From Xanthobacter sp. YC-JY1 (GTDB lineage: Bacteria > Pseudomonadota > Alphaproteobacteria > Rhizobiales > Xanthobacteraceae): a DNA stretch of 64,000 bases. The stretch is from assembly GCF_021730305.1 (NCBI RefSeq), contig NZ_CP032674.1, forward strand, positions 2,837,001 through 2,901,000, given 5' to 3'. The notes beneath the pieces are model-generated. The model had not been told where the DNA came from. It made no database searches and was given only the letters and a program-made list of their open reading frames with translations. The first letter of the stretch is position 1, and every line of letters starts with the position of its first letter. Positions 25,530-34,071 of this stretch are shown here, one piece after another. Made by a program: the position numbers and the translations under genes.

Positions 25530-27296
25530 TCAACGCCACGCTGGTCCGGCCGGCGTCGACAGCCGCAGGTCGCCCCACCTGAGGGTTTTCACGCTCGCGC
25601 CCATCCCGGTGGAAACCAAGTCTCGCTCCGAGGCCTGGGCGGCCTCGATGTCCGCCACCGCGATGTTTTCGTCTACCGGACCCAGCGTCACGCTCGCAGT
25701 CAGGAGGGTTGAACCCAACCGCTCGGGAGAGATGTGGCCGTTGAGCGGAATCGCCAATTCCGCCGCGGCCAGCCCTGCCTCGGTCCGCACGGTCCAGCGA
25801 CCCGACATGTCCACGCCGTCGAACATGCAGGGGCCGCCGCGCACCACGGCCTTCCAGTTCTGGCACGCGAGGACGAAGACACCGGCATCGAGCTGCTCGG
25901 CATGGGCACCCGCGCCTTCAACGGACACGCGAAAAACGAGGGACTTTCCCGGATAGCCGGATCGCGAGCGGTCGGCGGATACGTGCCTGTCACCACTGTT
26001 GATGACGGGATAGCAGGCGATGAGAACGCTGCGTTCCTTCTGCTGCGCCCTTATGCCGAAAGACGCGAAATCATATCCGTCCTTCATCACACGCGCGCGG
26101 AACACGGCCGGCTTGGGCAAGGCCTTCCAATAGCCGATCAGGGGACGAGCCTGGACCCAGCAATTTCCGATTGACGCGCTCCCCAAGCAAACGTCCTGTT
26201 CGAGCCACGTGGTACTCCATAACTCCTCGCCGGATTCGGGAAAGCTCCGCACACGCTCCCGAACGTTCCGAGGCAGCGGGTTCCGGTCCGTGAAATAGAC
26301 CTGCAAATCCTCCGGACAGGGAAGCATGTTCCAGCTCGGCGGCTGCAAGGGAAGATTGCGATCGACGACCTCCCGACCCAACCGAACAGCCACCTGCGAC
26401 CATAAAAGCGGCGTCAGCAGGTCTGCATAATACCGGCTATGCGGACCAGCCCATTGCCCAGTCGCGGGATGGAAATGGAACGCGACGACCTCCCAAGCCG
26501 ATCGCCAAAGAGAGCGCAGCGACTGGAAGGGCGCCTGATCGCCAAGATAATGAATCGAACTTTCGAACTCACTCAATGCGGTGAGCGTGTAGGTCGGGCT
26601 ATTATATTCAACAAATCCACCCTGATCACGCGTGTATCGAAAGAACCGATCAAGCAGATTTGCACCGTATGCGGACAAATCGGGCCGGCCCAAAAGACGG
26701 CCGCTCATGGCGGTCACGCGAATGGCCATCGACACCACATTGGTCGCATCGAGACCGACATTGCGGCGCATGATGCAACCGCAAGCATGGTTCAAGGCAG
26801 ATCGTGCACGCTCGGTCGCTTCGGCATCCAGCAGCTCGGAATGGTTCCAGAGCATCTCGCAGTATCTGGCACCTATGAAGTTCGCCCAGTTGAGATCGGG
26901 TGGGCGCATTGCAGAAAGCGGCTCTTCCGCAAACCATGGCCACGTCCCATAGGTCGGGCTAGCCTGATCTACATCTTGTAGCTGCGCCATACGCTCGATG
27001 ATCCGGGCGATGCGATGCCTTGCCTCCGGCTGGCCGTAATCTGCCAACGCAACGGCGTAGTCCATGCTGTCGCGCGTCGGGTGAACCTGCATTGCCTCCG
27101 TTGTCAACGTAGCGTAGCCAGGTCCTCCACCGTGCCGAACAAGGAGCCCGGCAACTTCGTCCCACCGCGTCGGCGCCATCCGCTTGTCAACGCTGTAGCC
27201 AGGCTCTGCTGCTGCAGGATCGATGGTCAGGCCAAAGAGACCTCCCAGCAGAGAGCCCGATAGCAGCTCCAGAATTTCTCTGCGTTGCAGCTTCAT
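25530..27296 (-). CDS. Tat-exported protein of unknown function, possible alpha/alpha-toroid
   Basis: This 588-aa protein begins MKLQRREILELLSGSLLGGL with a twin-arginine and hydrophobic core, so export is likely. The middle has regular helical stretches and aromatic-rich segments (YGTWPWFAEEPLSAM, NWANFIGARYCEMLW, GGFVEYNSPTYTLTALSEFE), which recall heparinase-like or other alpha/alpha-toroid polysaccharide lyases. The last 200 residues look beta-rich. I do not recognise a named family. In the middle of the polysaccharide operon it may trim or degrade the polymer in the periplasm; this is inference. Confidence 0.65.
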   Translation of the reverse strand: MKLQRREILELLSGSLLGGLFGLTIDPAAAEPGYSVDKRMAPTRWDEVAGLLVRHGGGPGYATLTTEAMQVHPTRDSMDYAVALADYGQPEARHRIARIIERMAQLQDVDQASPTYGTWPWFAEEPLSAMRPPDLNWANFIGARYCEMLWNHSELLDAEATERARSALNHACGCIMRRNVGLDATNVVSMAIRVTAMSGRLLGRPDLSAYGANLLDRFFRYTRDQGGFVEYNSPTYTLTALSEFESSIHYLGDQAPFQSLRSLWRSAWEVVAFHFHPATGQWAGPHSRYYADLLTPLLWSQVAVRLGREVVDRNLPLQPPSWNMLPCPEDLQVYFTDRNPLPRNVRERVRSFPESGEELWSTTWLEQDVCLGSASIGNCWVQARPLIGYWKALPKPAVFRARVMKDGYDFASFGIRAQQKERSVLIACYPVINSGDRHVSADRSRSGYPGKSLVFRVSVEGAGAHAEQLDAGVFVLACQNWKAVVRGGPCMFDGVDMSGRWTVRTEAGLAAAELAIPLNGHISPERLGSTLLTASVTLGPVDENIAVADIEAAQASERDLVSTGMGASVKTLRWGDLRLSTPAGPAWR

Positions 27297-27360
27297 GAAT
27301 CAAGCTCCGCCCAGAACCGTTGCAGGCTCAAGCGAGGAAAAAGCGCGACGGACTTTCTTG

Positions 27361-28833
27361 TCATTGGGATTGCGCCCCCTCTTGCGGAGGCTTGGCAATT
27401 CCCATGGCATCGAGCGCGACCTTCACAACGACAGCAAACGCCACGATAAACAGTAGGTTACGAAAAATATAAATAAATACGCCCGATAAATCAGCCTCTA
27501 CGATAATAAGAAAAGACGTCCCTATAAAGAGCCCGAAAGGATTTCCGAACAATGGACCAGACAGGCCATTGAGAATTACAAAAAGAATCAAAACAGCGAT
27601 GCCGGGCAAAAAAAGCACGCCCAAGCCACCACCGACCGCGAAAGAACTCGCAACCAAGCCAACTACCGGCCGAGCAACAATCCCACGGGCACGGAAATTG
27701 TAAAACCAGGCAATCTCATCAACGGAAGCGGCAGCACTCTTGGTCACCAAGAAAGATGGCAAGACGCTGGACCACACATTTAATGCATCAAACCCCATTT
27801 CCCCTACGGTTTCCGAACCACTCACCACAAGGTTAATAGGGTGGATCAAGCACAGACGGTCAATGTTGAGCATAAATGGAAAAAAATAGTTTAGCCTCGG
27901 ATCACTCGAAGCACCATAACCCGCCAGGACAGCCTCCGACTGCGCCTGCAATTCGAAAGGATCGAATGATGCCCGCTCCATTACCTCATACGCCAGATCC
28001 AAACGCTCCAAGATCGGCAATTCTTTCGCCTGACCGCGTGTAATGTGAATTGCAGGGGAAACATAAAACATCAAAATGAAAGTCAACGCACCACCAAGTA
28101 CAGCTTCACGGATAATATTGATCCTGGATTTGTTCATCAGGAACACAACGAACGCAGCCGATATACTCGCAATAAAAGACTGTTTTACATTTCCCGCCAA
28201 TGACACAAACATGATTATCAAAAGCATTCCGCCCAAACGAGCAATACCGCGCCGACTACCGTGTCGGTCAGAAAACGCTAGCGACGCTTCGCAGACCACC
28301 GCAAATATCGTTATGAAATAAAACGTGCCAAAAAATCCAATTCCTTCACCGCTATCAACGGCCACTTGCGTCGCCACAGGCCGAAGAAAAACATGCAACG
28401 TATCAAACGCAATCCCAATTGGAAAAAAAATCGAAACGCATTTACCAAGTATGGCATCGTCCGATAGATAAGATGACATTTCCCTTGAAAATTTAAACCT
28501 GAAACCAATATTACGCGAAACGACATATGCAACAGTTATAGACATAAATCCGGCCAGAATAACAACGGATGCCAAATCTGGGACATCTAGATTTTCATCG
28601 ACCGGCTGCAAAAGAGCGGTTTTAATTACCAAAGCAAACGTTCCATAATATAAAATAAACAAGAAATATAGAATATCACCCGCACGATGATCTCGAATTG
28701 ACAAGGAAAAGCAGCCGCAAATGGATATAAGGTAAAGTGATAAAATCACAAAAATATTCGCGCCCATAAAAATCTGGACGCACGCGAGGGCGGTAACAAG
28801 ACAAAAGTAAATGACAGGTGCGGTCGACTTCAT
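27361..28833 (-). CDS. Putative Wzy-like polysaccharide polymerase (multi-pass membrane protein)
   Basis: This 490-aa protein has about ten or more membrane segments and a large loop around residues 300-400, the pattern of O-antigen or exopolysaccharide polymerases, which have little sequence conservation. Its position between glycosyltransferases and a flippase supports this. Its base composition is clearly more A/T-rich than the flanking genes (for example 27420-27560 and 28400-28780), and codon use differs too, a sign of acquisition from elsewhere. A second polymerase/ligase candidate is at 46150. Confidence 0.7.
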   Translation of the reverse strand: MKSTAPVIYFCLVTALACVQIFMGANIFVILSLYLISICGCFSLSIRDHRAGDILYFLFILYYGTFALVIKTALLQPVDENLDVPDLASVVILAGFMSITVAYVVSRNIGFRFKFSREMSSYLSDDAILGKCVSIFFPIGIAFDTLHVFLRPVATQVAVDSGEGIGFFGTFYFITIFAVVCEASLAFSDRHGSRRGIARLGGMLLIIMFVSLAGNVKQSFIASISAAFVVFLMNKSRINIIREAVLGGALTFILMFYVSPAIHITRGQAKELPILERLDLAYEVMERASFDPFELQAQSEAVLAGYGASSDPRLNYFFPFMLNIDRLCLIHPINLVVSGSETVGEMGFDALNVWSSVLPSFLVTKSAAASVDEIAWFYNFRARGIVARPVVGLVASSFAVGGGLGVLFLPGIAVLILFVILNGLSGPLFGNPFGLFIGTSFLIIVEADLSGVFIYIFRNLLFIVAFAVVVKVALDAMGIAKPPQEGAQSQ

Positions 28834-28913
28834 TTTACCACCCTTAATTCAGCGCCCTGTCACGATCGCTACTCGACACAAATTCGCTCCTATTGCGCCG
28901 CGCGAAAGTCGCA

Positions 28914-30131
28914 TTAGCTTCGCTGTACAAAAAGCACTTGCTCCATTTTATCCATCGCTCCCTTCTCGGACAAGGTCGCAGCAAGAGCGAGGCATTGCTC
29001 GCGGGTTTCCGCCACAGCGCCCGCGGCGTGCGCACTCAGAGCATCGGCCATCGCGCGCGGATCTCCCGGCGTAACAAGGGTCGCGGCGCCGACGAGGAAG
29101 TCGGCAAGTTCGGTTCCCGGCTCGGCCGTGACCAAGATCGGCCGGCCGCTCGCCAGCATGCCGCCGAGCTTGGACGGCAGCACCAGATCCGCTGCGCTCG
29201 CCTGCTGCGGCAGAAGGTGCAGGTCGCACAGGCTCAGGAACTCGGGCAGACGGGCATAGGGCTGGAACGGCAGGAAATGCACGTTGGGAAGGCCCGCCGC
29301 CTGCCGCTGTAGGTCTGCTAGCGAGGGCCCCTCGCCCGCGATGGCGAAGACGATGTCGGAGCTGTCCGACAGCTGTCTCGCGGCCTCGACCACCACGTCA
29401 AGCCCCTGCTTGGGGCCGATGTTGCCGGAATAGAGCGCCACGAAGGCATCGCGCGGCAGGCCAAGCTCCTCGCGATAGGCATAGGCCGTCGGAAGGGGAC
29501 GAACGTGGCCGAGATCGACCCAGTTGCGCACCAAGGCAATGCGCTCCTCGGGAATACCCTTCTGAGCGATCCGCTCCGCCATGCGCTGAGAGATGGTGAC
29601 GATGGTGTCGAACCGCGACAGGCAAAAACGCTCGAACGCCGCAGCGAGCCGCTTCAGCCCCCCTGCACCGCCCAAATGCCCCACCGCGAAGGCCGCATCC
29701 ACTTCCAGATCCTGCACATGCAGCACGGTGCGCGCGCCGGTCAGCCATGCCGAGAGCAGCACGAACGGGGCCGCAAAGAGCGTCGGCTCGATGGAAAGCA
29801 CGGTGTCCGGCCGCCGGCGCAGCGCCCGCCACAGCGTCACAGGGGCTGAAGAGGCGGCGAACGACATGGGCGCGATCAAGCGCCAAATGCCGCCCATGGC
29901 GGACCTGACCAGCACGGGACAGCGGTAGAGCCGTGCACCGTCTCGCTCTTCTGTGGAATAGCGGTTGCGATAAGGGGCCTTCACCGTCCAGCCGGGGTAA
30001 TGGGGCGGCGCGGTCACCACCTCAACCTCATGGCCGCGGCCAGCCATGAGCGCCACCAGCTCTCCGGTGTATTTGCCGCAGCCTGTGAGTTCCGGTGCGT
30101 GGTTCATGGCAGAGACGAGGAGCTTGCCCAT
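28914..30131 (-). CDS. Glycosyltransferase family 4, WcaI-like
   Basis: This 405-aa protein begins MGKLLVSAMNHAPELTGCGK, close to the start of colanic-acid WcaI, and has the GT4 donor half (VALYSGNIGPKQGLDVVVEA, FLPFQPYARLPEFLSLCDLH, LVLPSKLGGMLASGRPILVT). WcaI is thought to transfer fucose. With the GDP-fucose genes fcl and gmd just upstream this fits, but donor specificity is inference. Confidence 0.85.
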   Translation of the reverse strand: MGKLLVSAMNHAPELTGCGKYTGELVALMAGRGHEVEVVTAPPHYPGWTVKAPYRNRYSTEERDGARLYRCPVLVRSAMGGIWRLIAPMSFAASSAPVTLWRALRRRPDTVLSIEPTLFAAPFVLLSAWLTGARTVLHVQDLEVDAAFAVGHLGGAGGLKRLAAAFERFCLSRFDTIVTISQRMAERIAQKGIPEERIALVRNWVDLGHVRPLPTAYAYREELGLPRDAFVALYSGNIGPKQGLDVVVEAARQLSDSSDIVFAIAGEGPSLADLQRQAAGLPNVHFLPFQPYARLPEFLSLCDLHLLPQQASAADLVLPSKLGGMLASGRPILVTAEPGTELADFLVGAATLVTPGDPRAMADALSAHAAGAVAETREQCLALAATLSEKGAMDKMEQVLFVQRS

Positions 30132-30169
30132 TTAAATTCCGTTCTTGACGCGCGCCTGTCGCCGCAGCC

Positions 30170-31126
30170 TCAGCTCGCGGCCCTGAGCGCGCCCTGGTTC
30201 TCCAGGAACCAGCGGTAGCTCGCTGAAATGCCCTCGCGCAGGGGGATGGAGGGCGCCCAGCCGAGCGCACGCAGGCGGTCCGCGCTCATCAGCTTGCGCG
30301 GCGTGCCATCGGGCTTGGAGAGGTCGTGCACGATCTCGCCGGTAAAGCCCACCACGTCGCAGACCGTGCGGGTCAGCTCCAGGATCGTCACGTCGTCGCC
30401 CGAGCCCACGTTGACGTGGGTGTCGTCCGAATAGGCCTTCATCAGAAGCACACAGGCGTCGGCGCAATCGTCCACGTGGAGGAACTCGCGGCGGGGCGTT
30501 CCCGTGCCCCACATGACGATTTCCTTGTCGCCCCGCAGCTTCGCCTCATGCGCCTTGCGGATGAGCGCCGGCATCACGTGACTGGAATTGAGGTCGAAAT
30601 TGTCGCCCGGCCCGTAGAGGTTGGTCGGCATGGCCGAGATGAAGTCACTGCCGTGCTGTCGACGGTAGGCCTGCGCCAGCTTGATGCCGGCGATCTTGGC
30701 CACCGCGTACCATTCATTGGTCGGCTCAAGCGGCCCAGTGAGCAGGGAATCCTCGATGATGGGCTGCGGCGCCATCTTGGGGTAGATGCACGACGACCCC
30801 AGAAACAGCAGCTTTTCGACACCGAAGCGGTGAGAGGCCTCGATGATGTTCGCCTCGATCATCAGGTTGTCATAGAGAAAATCGGCCGGATAAGTGTCGT
30901 TGGCGAGGATGCCGCCGACTTTCGCCGCGGCCAGGAACACCGCGTTCGGCCGGGTCCGTTCCAAGAAAGCGCGCACGGCAGCCTGGTCCTTCAGGTCCAC
31001 TTCGGAGCGGGACGCAGTAATGACCTCGCACCCCTCCCGTCCCAGCCGTCGAACGATGGCCGAGCCCACCATGCCGCGATGGCCGGCGACCCAGACTTTC
31101 TTGCCCTCGAGCGCGTAGGACCCCAT
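30170..31126 (-). CDS. fcl: GDP-L-fucose synthase
   Basis: This 318-aa epimerase/reductase converts GDP-4-keto-6-deoxymannose to GDP-L-fucose. Seen: VWVAGHRGMVGSAIVRRLGR, FLAAAKVGGILANDTYPADF, FLGSSCIYPKMAPQPI, EWYAVAKIAGIKLAQAYRRQ with the YxxxK pair, and VMWGTGTPRREFLHVDD. It starts one base after the gmd stop codon, so the two are coupled. Confidence 0.96.
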   Translation of the reverse strand: MGSYALEGKKVWVAGHRGMVGSAIVRRLGREGCEVITASRSEVDLKDQAAVRAFLERTRPNAVFLAAAKVGGILANDTYPADFLYDNLMIEANIIEASHRFGVEKLLFLGSSCIYPKMAPQPIIEDSLLTGPLEPTNEWYAVAKIAGIKLAQAYRRQHGSDFISAMPTNLYGPGDNFDLNSSHVMPALIRKAHEAKLRGDKEIVMWGTGTPRREFLHVDDCADACVLLMKAYSDDTHVNVGSGDDVTILELTRTVCDVVGFTGEIVHDLSKPDGTPRKLMSADRLRALGWAPSIPLREGISASYRWFLENQGALRAAS

Positions 31127-31127
31127 C

Positions 31128-32210
31128 TCAGGCTTCCTTCATGACGGTCGAGGTCTGCATAACCTTGAGGTCCTCGGCGACCATCTCGCGGCAGAGCTCA
31201 CGCACCGAGGTCTCGTGGCTCCAGCCCAACTTCTCGTGGGCCTTCTTGGGATTGCCAATGAGCAGATCCACCTCGGTGGGGCGGAAGTAGCGCGGGTCGA
31301 CCTCGACGAGGCAGCGGCCCGACAGCTTGTCGTAGCCCTTCTCCTCCACGCCGCTGCCGCGCCACTCCAGCTCGATGCCCACGTCCTCGAATGCCCATTG
31401 AACGAATTGGCGCACCTCCGTGGTCTCGCCAGTGGCGAGCACGTAGTCGTCGGCGGTTTCCTGCTGAAGGATCAGCCACATGCCGCGCACATACTCGCGG
31501 GCATGGCCCCAGTCGCGCTTGGCGTCGAGATTGCCGAGGTAGAGCTTTTGCTGCTTGCCGTGCCGGATCGCGGCGACCGCGCGGGTGATCTTGCGGGTGA
31601 CGAAGGTCTCACCGCGCAGCGGGCTCTCATGGTTGAACAGGATCCCGTTGGAGGCGTGCATCCCGTAGGCTTCGCGGTAGTTCACCACGATCCAATAGGC
31701 ATAGAGCTTGGCCGCCGCGTAGGGGCTGCGAGGATAGAACGGCGTGGTCTCGGACTGCGGCACTTCCTGCACCAGCCCGTACAGCTCTGACGTTGAGGCC
31801 TGATAGAAGCGCGTCTTCTTCTCAAGGCCCAGGATCCGGATGGCTTCGAGGAGGCGCAGAGCGCCGATCGCATCGGCATTGGCCGTGTATTCCGGCGTCT
31901 CGAAGGACACCTGCACGTGGCTCTGCGCCGCAAGGTTGTAGATTTCGTCCGGCTGACACTGCTGCACAACCCGGATCAGGTTGGTTGAGTCGGTCATGTC
32001 CCCGTAGTGCAGGACGAACCGCGGATCGGCCTCGTGCGGGTCCTGGTAGATGTGCTCGATGCGCCCGGTGTTGAAGGATGAGGAGCGGCGCTTGATGCCG
32101 TGAACGGTGTATCCCTTCGCGAGCAGCAACTCTGCCAGGTAGGCGCCATCTTGACCGGTCACGCCGGTGAGAAGTGCAACCTTGCCGTTGGACGGAACCT
32201 TCACGGACAT
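31128..32210 (-). CDS. gmd: GDP-mannose 4,6-dehydratase
   Basis: This 360-aa enzyme is the first step from GDP-mannose to GDP-fucose. Seen: [85 protein letters not shown] with YxxxK, and [18 protein letters not shown]. It is the first gene of the long minus-strand polysaccharide operon. Its 5' leader of about 206 bases contains a GGCCCGGCC-rich stretch (32234-32280 on the plus strand) and an ops-like element (32324-32335). Confidence 0.97.
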   Translation of the reverse strand: MSVKVPSNGKVALLTGVTGQDGAYLAELLLAKGYTVHGIKRRSSSFNTGRIEHIYQDPHEADPRFVLHYGDMTDSTNLIRVVQQCQPDEIYNLAAQSHVQVSFETPEYTANADAIGALRLLEAIRILGLEKKTRFYQASTSELYGLVQEVPQSETTPFYPRSPYAAAKLYAYWIVVNYREAYGMHASNGILFNHESPLRGETFVTRKITRAVAAIRHGKQQKLYLGNLDAKRDWGHAREYVRGMWLILQQETADDYVLATGETTEVRQFVQWAFEDVGIELEWRGSGVEEKGYDKLSGRCLVEVDPRYFRPTEVDLLIGNPKKAHEKLGWSHETSVRELCREMVAEDLKVMQTSTVMKEA

Positions 32211-32323
32211 TTATCGCCTCACTTTATGCTAATAGCTCCGCAGCGGCCCGGCCCATCCGGCCCGGCCCCGCCCGGCCCCCAAATACCCAGAACTCGCGTA
32301 GGACGCACGCCGCCGCGACATGG

Positions 32324-32335
32324 CGCGCTACCGCA
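32324..32335 (-). promoter_or_regulatory. ops-like element upstream of gmd
   Basis: Read on the minus strand the sequence is TGCGGTAGCGCG. It matches 10 of 12 bases of the enterobacterial ops element (GGCGGTAGCGTG) that recruits the NusG paralogue RfaH to paused RNA polymerase. It lies between the nusG-like gene and gmd, 113 bases before the gmd ATG, in the right orientation. The JUMPstart segment found upstream of enterobacterial ops is not present. Confidence 0.45.
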
Positions 32336-32416
32336 CTGCGGGTGAAACGACAGCGTCGCTCCGCCCAACTTTATCTTCGCACGACACCCGCAATACGTGC
32401 GTACAACACGGTAAAC

Positions 32417-32943
32417 TCAACCCGCCGGAGCGAGCACATATCGGCAAATCTTCGATCGGACGCTACAGTTCATCAATGACAGAAGCAACGCGACGCACTT
32501 CCGACCATCCAGTCTTTCGAAAATGCCGCGCCCGCCGGCACGCGGCCCGGACACCAAGCGAACCGGATCGCCCTTCTTCAAGCTGCCGTCGACGACAGTG
32601 ATGCCGTCGTTGGCCGTGGCGGCCACCATCGCTTCCACTCCCCATGCGGAACCGGCTGCGGACGCTCGCGCGCCATCACTGTACCGGGCACACCCAAAGT
32701 GCTGTTGATGGATCGCCAGCGGCGACGATCAGGATCTAAGCGCGCGAAACCATAGCGAGGAAACATGAAGGCACGGATGGTTTCGATCCGAAGGGCGCGC
32801 CGCCACGCTTGCCACATCCGGGGGAAGAACACCTCGAAACCCTGGCGATCGAGCTGCCCCTGCGCCACCGCCTCCATGCGCGGGAGCGCATAGATCACAT
32901 GCCAGCGCGGCCGGGCGACCATGAGGAAGGAGGGAAGCGTCAT
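32417..32943 (-). pseudogene. NusG/RfaH-type antiterminator, frameshifted
   Basis: Two frames make one NusG paralogue. The first, from the ATG at 32943, encodes the NGN domain (PRWHVIYALPRMEAVAQGQL, GFEVFFPRMWQAWRR, FPRYGFARLDPDRRRWRSIN, STLGVPGTV). The second holds the rest with a KOW domain (VEAMVAATANDG, LKKGDPVRLVSGPRAGG, then KCVALLLSLMN). They join at a run of four C (plus strand 32640-32643): one lost base there needs a -1 shift. The gene lies directly upstream of the polysaccharide operon, as RfaH/LoaP/UpxY-type operon-specific factors often do. It may be truly broken, a sequencing error, or corrected by slippage on the G-run. Confidence 0.8.
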
Positions 32944-34071
32944 TGCCGTGAATCTATCTCGCCACGCGCTTGACCAATTCGCTAAGCGAGCAATCCACCA
33001 ATGCTGGACGAAGCGACACCTCCCAGCACGAGAGAGCCGAAATCCAGCCTCGAAACGCCCGCCCCCGACGCTTTGACGACATACGCCCAACCCGACCCAC
33101 CAACGCACCAAGCAGGTCCATCAAGCGCCCGCACGCTGCGCATACGAGCAACGCCGACAAGACGACGAACTACGTAGATTGCCTTAGCCGATGCGCATTT
33201 ATTTTGCAATGCAGAAAATTAGGCAGAGATAAAAGAATCAATTAATTCAATGAATTGATGAAGCCACACCAAGACACACCTTCGACCCGCCGCGCGTTCA
33301 TTGCGCACCGCACTCTTGTGGTGCCCCACACCGCCGAAAGCCTCCCAAACCCCACAGAAGGTCGGGAGAGAGCCCACGCCGCGGAAGGCAAACTCGGCAG
33401 ATCGTGTCGGCACGACACGCCCAGCGCCAGAAACTCGCACAGCGCACCACCAGCCACCCATACGCACCTGACGAAGAATTGAGTCGATCCAAATTTCGCA
33501 AAATGCAAAAAACAATGAAATTGAGGCTAATGGAAAAGTAGAAATCCGACATGCGACAGATTGACAGACAGCACCGCTGACACAGGAATGCAGGCCAAGG
33601 CACCAATATTTCGGCACCCTCTCCTTATCCAGTCCTCGGCAGAGGCGGAGCCACCCTCAATTTAACACCCATCCGCGAGCGTCCGGAACGTCGATTTTGC
33701 ATTTGCGAACATCCGCGATCCATACTTCGGCCCCCGGCACACATCGTCCACACCCCCTAAAGCCGCCGCGCGAGGCCCAAGTGGCCGAACCCGTTCGGAT
33801 CCATGGAACCTTTTGTCGCACAACTATAAATTCTCAACGATCGCGCACATTTGCAAACCGACGAGCGCTGAAACATCGCCGCCTTCCGACAGGTAGGGTG
33901 ACCGGACTGATCGCGCGTTTGGTTGCGCTGCAGCATGGCCTCGCGCTACAATATTGCGCATAACTTATTCATTGCAGTGTACTGCAAAACGTCATTGAGA
34001 ATCCGTATCGGTACACGTAATTAGCGGCCAGCTGACCTCGTCTGGTCGCGCAGCTTGGGGAAGTGGGGATC
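32944..34071. other. 1.1-kb non-coding region between nusG-like gene and udg
   Basis: No open frame here has gene-like codon use. The region is richer in A/T than its surroundings and holds five TTTGCA/TGCAAA motifs (33203, 33504, 33696, 33850, 33984), an imperfect dyad at about 33238-33258 (TCAATT...AATTGA) and a perfect dyad at 33972-33987. It must carry the promoters of both divergent polysaccharide transcripts. It is probably the main control region of the locus. Confidence 0.65.
33972..33987. promoter_or_regulatory. Perfect inverted repeat upstream of udg
   Basis: TTGCAGT-GT-ACTGCAA has 7-bp perfect arms and lies 84 bases before the udg start. It has the size and form of a regulator dimer site and resembles the TGCAG...CTGCA core of some LuxR-type boxes, though no regulator can be assigned. 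Confidence 0.55.

Noticed and set aside
32324-32420. Full JUMPstart sequence upstream of the ops-like element
   Set aside because: Only the ops-like 12-mer is present; the left-hand CAGTGGTAGCTG-type part is not found in the preceding bases.
33219-33617. 132-codon Cys/Trp-rich frame on the minus strand in the control region
   Set aside because: No ribosome site, no GC bias at third positions, and overlaps other frames of similar size; looks like random open frame in non-coding DNA.
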